From positions 186,001-250,000 of the forward strand of contig PHAV01000001.1 of assembly GCA_002841765.1 (NCBI GenBank): a stretch of DNA of 64,000 nucleotides. The letters are read 5' to 3'. The position numbers were made by a program, and so were the translations under genes. This DNA is from Deltaproteobacteria bacterium HGW-Deltaproteobacteria-4 (GTDB lineage Bacteria > Desulfobacterota > Desulfuromonadia > Desulfuromonadales > UBA2197). Position 1 is the first letter of the stretch; every line of letters begins with the position of its first letter. The notes under the pieces were generated by a model. The model was not told where the DNA came from. It ran no database searches and saw nothing but the letters and a program-made list of their open reading frames with translations. Shown piece after piece: positions 56,389-64,000 of this stretch.

Positions 56389-56486
56389 GATTAAGCTTCC
56401 TTGTCTTTGATCTTGACCTGCGCTGCGGAATGGATTATATTCCGCCCGCATTCATCGTCAGTGGCGATTACTGTGAAACGTTTTCA

Positions 56487-56573
56487 GGGGGTGTGGTGAA
56501 ATAGGTAGACGCACTGGACTCAAAATCCAGCGGGCGCAAGCCCATGTCGGTTCGATTCCGACCACCCCCACCA
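56487..56573 (+). tRNA. tRNA-Leu (anticodon CAA)
   Basis: An 87-base class II tRNA with a long variable arm (CGGGCGCAAGCCCAT region) and CCA encoded. The acceptor GGGGGTG pairs with CACCCCC, the anticodon arm is CTGGA-CTCAAAA-TCCAG, and the T loop is TTCGATT. Anticodon CAA reads UUG. Confidence 0.95.
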
Positions 56574-56595
56574 TTCATTTTTTTAAAGTCAGAAT

Positions 56596-56658
56596 CAGCC
56601 CAGTCTCTTTGTGTGGCCCCAAGCCGGGACACAGGAAAAGGAACCGGGCTGTTTTTTT
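56596..56658 (+). terminator. Terminator after tRNA-Leu
   Basis: CAGCCCAG (56596) pairs with CCGGGCTG ahead of seven T (about 56651-56657); the long loop holds a second small stem (TGTGT...ACACA). Confidence 0.7.
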
Positions 56659-57183
56659 GTACTCATGCAAGAACGTTATTCTCCTCCCGCAGTTTTGGGT
56701 TCACCAAGACTTTCAACAGTACACTTGTCTGGAAATCAACCGCTCCCACTTTACCCCCAAGGGTTTTTGACCGCGCATTTCCGTCATCGATGCAAGGGTT
56801 TTTTCGATTTAAGATGTTTTTTTTGATGCCATTGTAGAGCTTTTTTGCCAACAAAATGGAGGGTTTTTCAACAGCCATTTTGAAAAGATTCAACTTTAGT
56901 GCGAAAACAGGGGCTTATCCCTTATATGCAGTTTTATATATGAGCTTTCGAGGTAAAAGACTTAAAAAACAGCTAGTTGTCTTTTGCATAATTATTAGGC
57001 AAAATCCTAGTACCCCCCATTTTCTTGACCTTTTTAGCTGTAGGGATGGGGTTTTCCTCAAGGTTATCCACAGGGGGTGTTGACATGCCGTGAACATATT
57101 TTGGCAGAGCGCTTAAGTCATTATAAACACGAATTAATGACTGACTTTTGCTGGATGTTGCTCACTATCGTGTCGTGCAATTT
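56659..57183. other. About 525 bases with no convincing gene
   Basis: Convergent gap between tRNA-Leu and lptG (minus). Frames at 56544-56837 (+) and 56663-56893 (-) are 76-97 codons but lack recognisable families and good ribosome sites. The stretch is AT-richer than its neighbours and contains one DnaA-box-like TTATCCACA (57064-57072) and a small stem TAGG-CAAAA-TCCTA near 56997. It might be a relic at a tRNA-adjacent integration site, but no attachment repeat was found. Confidence 0.5.
57064..57072 (+). other. Single consensus DnaA box
   Basis: TTATCCACA matches the high-affinity DnaA box exactly. Only one copy was seen in the gap, with no dnaA, dnaN or gyrB nearby, so this is not taken as an origin. 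Confidence 0.45.
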
Positions 57184-58260
57184 TTAGCGTTTGGTAACAA
57201 GCAGGGTGATGCCAAGAAGACCGAAGAGGACGTTGGGAGACCATACGGCAAGGAGGATGGGAACGGTGCCGGAGTAGCCGAGAGCGAGCATCATCCCTTG
57301 AAAAAGGTGGTAGGAGATACCGATAAAGATGCTGATGGCAATGCCGACGGCAAGGCTGGAGCCGCGACCGCGCTGCAAGGCAAAAGGGATGCCGAGAAAG
57401 GCCATGATCAGACTGGCAAAGGGCGTCGCTAAACGACCATGCAGGTCGACACGGTAACGGGTTGAGTCGTAGCCTTCCTTCTTGACCCTTTGTGCCATAT
57501 AAGCGAGGTCGGAGATGGTCATTTCGTCGTTGCGTTCGCTGATGGCACTGAAGTCTATGGGGCTTTTTGTTAAGGGCAGGGCGCTGGCCGCACTCTTGAC
57601 GACATCGACGACTTCACCACTCGTTGCCGAAAAACGGGTGGTGGTGACCTTTTCACCAAGCCAGGTACCGGCGCTGTAGGTCGCCCGTTCTGCATCGATG
57701 CGGGTGGAAGGCCTGCCGTTTGGGTAAAGTTCCTGAATGCTGATCCCTTGCAAAAGATTCTGGGCAGGGATAACCATGCGAATATTGACGAGAGCCTGGC
57801 CGTCTTTAAGCCACACTTTGTCACGAGTAATGGTCAGTTGCTGCTGCTTTTCGAGATCGAAGCGATAGACGCGATTTGCTTCTCTGCTGGTGATGGGGAC
57901 GAGCCATTCATTGGCGGCTAAAACGGTGAGAGAGATGATCAGTCCCATCACTAACAGCGGCAGGGTGATGCGGGGCAAGCTCATGCCGCCGGTCCGCATG
58001 GCGGTCAATTCGTTGCTGTGGGAGAGAGTGCCGATAGTCATGAAGACCCCCATCAGTACGGCAAGGGGAACGACCTGAGTGACTATCATGGGGATTTTGC
58101 CGAGGAAGTAGATGAGGTATTGCGCAAGGACGGCATTCTTGCGGGCAAGGTTATCGACTTTTTCGAAAAATTCAATAAGCAGATAGAGACCGGCAAAGGA
58201 ACCGAGAGAGAGGAAGAAGAAACGATAAAAGAATGCCAGGGTATATCGGGTTAATAGCAT
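57184..58260 (-). CDS. lptG: LPS export permease LptG
   Basis: A 358-residue YjgP/YjgQ-family protein with three spans at each end around a periplasmic beta-jellyroll domain. The N-terminal part has SLGSFAGLYLLIEFFEKVDN and the TMRTGGMSLPRI-like coupling helix (ELTAMRTGGMSLPRI); the C-terminal part has GRLATPFASLIMAFLGIPFA. With LptF and LptB it pulls LPS out of the inner membrane. It lies 11 bases after lptF on the minus strand. The G/F assignment follows gene order and the Phe-Glu-Lys start. Confidence 0.88.
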   Translation of the reverse strand: MLLTRYTLAFFYRFFFLSLGSFAGLYLLIEFFEKVDNLARKNAVLAQYLIYFLGKIPMIVTQVVPLAVLMGVFMTIGTLSHSNELTAMRTGGMSLPRITLPLLVMGLIISLTVLAANEWLVPITSREANRVYRFDLEKQQQLTITRDKVWLKDGQALVNIRMVIPAQNLLQGISIQELYPNGRPSTRIDAERATYSAGTWLGEKVTTTRFSATSGEVVDVVKSAASALPLTKSPIDFSAISERNDEMTISDLAYMAQRVKKEGYDSTRYRVDLHGRLATPFASLIMAFLGIPFALQRGRGSSLAVGIAISIFIGISYHLFQGMMLALGYSGTVPILLAVWSPNVLFGLLGITLLVTKR

Positions 58261-58271
58261 GTAAATACCCT

Positions 58272-59417
58272 TTAATCCTTCTTTTTGAAGTAGGTGCTCA
58301 AGCTGAAGTGGATTTCTCGCTCATTGGCGGCCGCTCTGAGGAGAAAGACGCCGGCAATGGTGAAGATGACAACGGGCAGCCACAGAAAGAGAGCCGATAG
58401 ACCGACATCAATGACCAGGGTTTTGGCCAGGGTGAAGAGGATATAAAAGAGGAGGAAGATAAAGAGGGAGAGCGCAAAGTTGGCGCCGCGCCCGGAACGC
58501 TGCGAGCGGATGCCGAGGGGGACACCGATGAGGATAAAGATCAGTGGCGTCGAGGCCATGACAAAGCGTCTTTGCAGTCCGGCTGCGAGAACCCGGGCTT
58601 CTTTGGGGTCTTGCGGGTTTTGGCGGGCGCTGAGGAGGTCGGGGAGACTGAGTTCACTCTCCTTGCGGTTGAGCACCTGCCCCTTGTCGTCGCCATGATT
58701 GAGGTTGACCCGTAAGCCATAAGTGTCGAACTGAATAATTTGATATGCTTCGTTATTGCCGTCGAGGCGATGAATCGCCCCATCTTTAAGGCGCAGATTC
58801 AGGGACTGGTCGTCTTGATCGATTTGAACTCCACCGGTACTGGCAAAGATTGTGGCAGGGAGGGTGCCAGGCCTTTCGTCGGCAATAAAAATATTACTCA
58901 TCTGGCCGTTTTTATCGTCGACATCGGCGGCGTAGAGGACCAAACCGCTAAACTCATCATTGAAAGTCATCGGCTGAATGCCGATGGTGGCAATGCTGCT
59001 GGCAATGGCAAAGGCCTGGCGGCGAAAGGCGGCGTTGGCGGCCGGTTCGATATAAAGGGTGAGGGCGGCCGTTAGCAGGCTGGCAAGAAGGGCAAGGGCG
59101 AGAACCGGCCGCATCAACAGGGAGAGATGGATGCCGCTGGCTTTCATGGCGACGAGTTCACTCTCGGCCGAGAGGCGCCCGAAGGCAAGGAGGACGCCGA
59201 TGAGCAGGGCTACCGGGATGGTGAGGACCAGAAATGCCGGTAAAAGATTGGCAAGGAGGCGGAGGATCTGTCCAACGGGCACACCCTTGTCAATGACCAT
59301 CTCCATGAGCTTCTGGCTGCGCCCCATCATCAGGACAAAGGTGAAGATCACCAGGGCCATGAACATCGGCGCGGCAATTTCGCGGAGGAGATAACGTTGG
59401 ATACGAAAGGCAATCAT
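58272..59417 (-). CDS. lptF: LPS export permease LptF
   Basis: A 381-residue YjgP/YjgQ-family protein with spans at both ends: FRIQRYLLREIAAPMFMALV at the start, the coupling segment SAESELVAMKASGIHLSLLM, a central jellyroll, and STPLIFILIGVPLGIRSQRS near the end. It forms the LptB2FG complex with the downstream lptG. The pair runs opposite to all other genes in the window and shares a 212-base divergent gap with rpsB. Confidence 0.88.
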   Translation of the reverse strand: MIAFRIQRYLLREIAAPMFMALVIFTFVLMMGRSQKLMEMVIDKGVPVGQILRLLANLLPAFLVLTIPVALLIGVLLAFGRLSAESELVAMKASGIHLSLLMRPVLALALLASLLTAALTLYIEPAANAAFRRQAFAIASSIATIGIQPMTFNDEFSGLVLYAADVDDKNGQMSNIFIADERPGTLPATIFASTGGVQIDQDDQSLNLRLKDGAIHRLDGNNEAYQIIQFDTYGLRVNLNHGDDKGQVLNRKESELSLPDLLSARQNPQDPKEARVLAAGLQRRFVMASTPLIFILIGVPLGIRSQRSGRGANFALSLFIFLLFYILFTLAKTLVIDVGLSALFLWLPVVIFTIAGVFLLRAAANEREIHFSLSTYFKKKD

Positions 59418-59476
59418 AAGCGCGCATAGTAATATAGGCGGAGGCTGTTGTAAACCAGAATGAGAGCTTTTTTCTC

Positions 59477-59505
59477 TTGCGCTCAGCAGGTCTGCGTGCT
59501 ATAGA
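59477..59505 (+). promoter_or_regulatory. Sigma-70-type promoter of rpsB
   Basis: TTGCGC at 59477-59482, a 17-base spacer and TATAGA at 59500-59505; a leader of about 115 bases follows before the rpsB ATG. Confidence 0.65.
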
Positions 59506-59580
59506 AATGCGCTGTAAAAATTCACACGCCTGTTCAGCCTGTCCGCTTGGTGTTCTGCTTTTGGTGCGGAATTGCGGCAA

Positions 59581-59605
59581 TTAAGGCCCAGGCGGAGGCC
59601 CTTAA
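59581..59605 (+). promoter_or_regulatory. Hairpin in the rpsB leader
   Basis: TTAAGGCCC and GGCCCTTAA form a near-perfect stem (one bulge) ahead of the rpsB ribosome site. S2 represses rpsB-tsf in other bacteria through its leader; a like role here is possible but the known motif was not matched. Confidence 0.4.
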
Positions 59606-59629
59606 CCGAACAACAGGAGAAGAGAAACA

Positions 59630-60451
<822 letters not shown>

Positions 60452-60493
60452 TTTTTAGTAACATTCTGCGACTTTTTGAGTCGTATGGATATC

Positions 60494-60528
60494 AATGGCG
60501 GCCGCTCCTGTAACGGCCGCCATTTTTC
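60494..60528 (+). terminator. Hairpin terminator/attenuator between rpsB and tsf
   Basis: AATGGCGGCCG and CGGCCGCCATT form a perfect 11-base stem with a nine-base loop and TTT after. Its place between rpsB and tsf would lower tsf expression relative to rpsB. Confidence 0.8.
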
Positions 60529-60593
60529 CGATTTATCAATCGTAACAATTCCCGGAAGATGGCGTTGCTCTGTCTTCATTTCAGGAGGTTCAC

Positions 60594-62338
<1,745 letters not shown>

Positions 62339-62341
62339 ACG

Positions 62342-62899
62342 ATGAACCAGGACGTTATCGACAAGGTAAAGGCATCGATGGAGAAATCGATCGATTCACT
62401 GCGCAAGGATTTTACCCGGGTGCGGACCGGTCGGGCTTCGATCACCCTGCTTGACGAGATCCGCGTCGATTATTACGGTACACCGACTCCGTTGAGTGCG
62501 GTGGCGAGTATGACGGTTCCGGAGCCGCGCATGATTGTCATTCAGCCTTGGGAAAAGAAACTTCTGCCCGATATCGAGAAGGCTATCCTCAAGTCGGATC
62601 TTGGACTCAATCCTAATTCCGATGGCTCCGCCATCCGTTTGATCTTTCCTGCCTTGACCGAAGACCGGCGTAAGGAGATGGTAAAGACGGTTAAAAAGCT
62701 TGGTGAGGAGGCGAAAGTTGCGATTCGCAATTTACGTCGCGATGCCAACGATACCTTGAAAAAAATGGAGAAGGACAAGTTGATTACCGAAGATCAACTG
62801 AAGCGTGCGGAAAAGGATGTGCAGGACGCCACCGATGCATTTGTGAAGAAAGTTGATGAGGTTGTAGTTGTTAAGGACAAGGAAATCATGGAGATTTAA
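62342..62899 (+). CDS. frr: Ribosome recycling factor
   Basis: A 185-residue protein, exact family length. It has [40 protein letters not shown] and [20 protein letters not shown]+NLRRDAND. With EF-G it splits post-termination ribosomes. It is the fourth gene of the rpsB string. Confidence 0.97.
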   Translation: MNQDVIDKVKASMEKSIDSLRKDFTRVRTGRASITLLDEIRVDYYGTPTPLSAVASMTVPEPRMIVIQPWEKKLLPDIEKAILKSDLGLNPNSDGSAIRLIFPALTEDRRKEMVKTVKKLGEEAKVAIRNLRRDANDTLKKMEKDKLITEDQLKRAEKDVQDATDAFVKKVDEVVVVKDKEIMEI

Positions 62900-62938
62900 T
62901 AATCTTCATTTTATTAATCCCGTAGTAAGGAGAGCAAG

Positions 62939-63103
62939 ATGGCTCTGAAGATTACAGAAAATTGTATTGCCTGTGGTACCTGTGTCGATACCTGCCCGGT
63001 CAGCGCCATTGCCGCAGTTGGCGACAAGTATGCGATTAGTGCTGACTGCACCGAATGTCGCGCTTGTGTCGACTGTTGCCCGGTCAGTGCGATTGTTGAC
63101 TGA
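62939..63103 (+). CDS. Small 2[4Fe-4S] ferredoxin
   Basis: A 54-residue electron carrier. Cluster 1 ligands are C9, C12, C15 and C19 (CIACGTCVDTCP) and cluster 2 ligands C37, C40, C43 and C47 (CTECRACVDCCP), each followed by Pro as in clostridial-type ferredoxins; C46 is an extra Cys. The ATG has AAGGAGAG upstream, and a hairpin follows the stop. The usual order is frr-uppS-cdsA, so this gene is inserted. Its redox partner cannot be read from the window. Low-potential ferredoxins are abundant in anaerobes. Confidence 0.93.
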   Translation: MALKITENCIACGTCVDTCPVSAIAAVGDKYAISADCTECRACVDCCPVSAIVD

Positions 63104-63122
63104 TTCTTGTTTTTTTCTCCTG

Positions 63123-63152
63123 TTACCGGGTGCGGTTCGCTGCACCCGGTAA
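63123..63152 (+). terminator. Strong hairpin after the ferredoxin gene
   Basis: TTACCGGGTGC and GCACCCGGTAA form an 11-base perfect stem with an eight-base loop; it is followed by AAAATCTTT rather than a T-run, so it may be a weak terminator or an mRNA-stability element. Confidence 0.65.
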
Positions 63153-63237
63153 AATCTTTCCCCTCGTCTCTTCCACTTGCCGTCCATTCTCAACCCGTGT
63201 TAGTTTGTCATTCCATTTCTGGCACGAAAGACCTGCT

Positions 63238-63972
63238 ATGACAACCCGGCCCCGACATATTGCAATTATCATGGATGGAAACGGCCGCTGGGCTGAACAG
63301 CGCCATCTCCCCCGGATTTTGGGTCATCGCCGCGGAGTGGAGACGGTGCGCAAGATTGTTACAGCCGCCCGGGAAGAGCAGATTCCCTTCCTCACTCTTT
63401 ATGCTTTCAGTTCCGAGAACTGGCAGCGTCCGGATGAGGAGGTCGGCGCCCTCATGGGGCTGTTAGGACACTACCTGTCGAGTGAACTCAAGGCGATGCA
63501 ACAACAGGATATCCGTCTGCAAGTGATCGGCGATACCTCGCGTTTACCGGCTAATGTTCGTGTTATTCTACAGGAAGCAGTAGCAAAGACCGCTGATAAT
63601 CGCGCTATGACCCTGGTTCTGGCTCTTTCCTACGGGGGACGTGCTGAGTTGGTCCAGGCGGCGCGCCAACTCGCAGTCAAGGCTCTCGCTGGAGAGATCG
63701 TAGCGGAGGCGATCAGCGATGAAGATTTTTCCGCCTGTCTGGAGACCAGCGGCATCCCCGATCCGGATTTGTTGATCCGGACCAGCGGCGAGATGCGCAT
63801 CAGTAATTTTCTCTTGTGGCAGATCGCTTATGCAGAGCTATATTTTTGTGAAACCTATTGGCCGGACTTTGATGCTGCACAATTGCAGTTGGCCTTGACC
63901 GAATATGCCCGTCGGCAGCGTCGTTTCGGTCTCACCGGTGAACAGTTGCGCCATGAAAATCCGGACAGCTAA
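63238..63972 (+). CDS. uppS: Undecaprenyl diphosphate synthase
   Basis: A 244-residue cis-prenyltransferase making the lipid carrier for peptidoglycan and LPS. It shows IAIIMDGNGRWAEQRHLPRI with the catalytic Asp, LTLYAFSSENWQRPDEEVGA, LSYGGRAELVQA and PDLLIRTSGEMRISNFLLWQ. ATG 63238 begins the homology; the open frame upstream crosses the hairpin at 63123. Confidence 0.96.
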   Translation: MTTRPRHIAIIMDGNGRWAEQRHLPRILGHRRGVETVRKIVTAAREEQIPFLTLYAFSSENWQRPDEEVGALMGLLGHYLSSELKAMQQQDIRLQVIGDTSRLPANVRVILQEAVAKTADNRAMTLVLALSYGGRAELVQAARQLAVKALAGEIVAEAISDEDFSACLETSGIPDPDLLIRTSGEMRISNFLLWQIAYAELYFCETYWPDFDAAQLQLALTEYARRQRRFGLTGEQLRHENPDS

Positions 63973-63983
63973 GGAGTTTAATT

Positions 63984-64000
63984 ATTAAACAGCGCATTAT
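63984..64000 (+). CDS. cdsA: Probable start of cdsA (phosphatidate cytidylyltransferase), cut by the window
   Basis: After the uppS stop, AAGGAG (63971-63976) is followed at seven bases by ATT AAA CAG CGC ATT AT. Read as (M)KQRI-, this matches the common N-terminus of CdsA, the gene that normally follows uppS. No ATG, GTG or TTG lies in this position, so an AUU start is suggested. Only five codons are visible, so both identity and start are tentative. Confidence 0.4.

Noticed and set aside
56663-56893. 76-codon minus-strand frame, Lys-rich
   Set aside because: No family features, TTG start without ribosome site, and overlap with another weak frame on the plus strand.
57064-57072. Replication origin
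   Set aside because: Only one DnaA box, with no dnaA/dnaN/gidA neighbours and no cluster of repeats.

Overview
The window reads as chromosomal DNA of a dissimilatory metal/sulfur-reducer-type deltaproteobacterium (Desulfuromonadales/Geobacterales, Desulfuromonadota). The main reasons are a short aromatic-rich Geobacter-type pilin (pilA-N) followed by its secreted partner (pilA-C/spc) and preceded by pilR; the surE-pcm-nlpD-rpoS string; and the bamA-skp-lpxD-fabZ-lpxA-lpxB-msbA-waaA-lpxK string, which shows a Gram-negative LPS-bearing envelope. The taxon is inferred from gene content, not from a search. No transposase, phage gene or CRISPR array was seen.

Layout. 1-6268: end of a minor-pilin/PilY1 operon (partial PilX-like gene, PilY1, an Ig/cadherin-like anchored protein, two tandem FimT/GspH pseudopilins). 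6310-6843: queF. 6944-9572: pilR, then a 580-base regulatory gap with a palindromic repeat, paired direct repeats and a clear sigma-54 -24/-12 promoter, then pilA-N and pilA-C and a strong terminator. 9643-14843: an overlapping block of ABC permease, TPR protein, ABC ATPase, a TMTC-like GT-C membrane glycosyltransferase and a UbiA-type prenyltransferase; I propose it as a pilus-linked export/glycosylation cassette. 14975-22942: an AT-richer polysaccharide island (Wzx flippase, FrhB-like ferredoxin protein, pyruvyl transferase, two glycosyltransferases, two methyltransferases).

23003-34696 is a housekeeping and translation block: tRNA-Val, thrS-infC-rpmI-rplT, pheS-pheT-ihfA-merR-like, surE-pcm-nlpD-rpoS, apt, tRNA-Arg. 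infC appears to start with AUC. 34850-38841 holds an orphan exported protein, prfB with a conserved programmed +1 frameshift, a lipoprotein and lysS. 38842-56388 is the outer-membrane assembly region: lolC/E-lolD, bamA, skp, lpxD-fabZ-lpxA, lpxB-msbA-lpxJ-like-waaA-lpxK, a Trm112-like zinc protein, gmhA-hldE-gmhB for ADP-heptose, then ahcY. 56487-63972: tRNA-Leu, a 600-base stretch without a convincing gene, lptF-lptG on the minus strand, then rpsB-tsf-pyrH-frr, a 54-residue 2[4Fe-4S] ferredoxin, uppS, and the probable first codons of cdsA at the window edge.

How it fits together: the left third builds and regulates type IV (possibly conductive) pili and a surface glycan; the right half makes lipid A-Kdo-heptose, exports it (MsbA, LptFG) and assembles outer-membrane proteins and lipoproteins (BamA, Skp, LolCDE). 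Points most worth a second look are the pilA-linked glycosylation/export cassette, the direct repeats upstream of the pilA sigma-54 promoter, the GspG-like tail on a TPR protein, the non-AUG starts of infC and possibly cdsA, and the ferredoxin inserted between frr and uppS.
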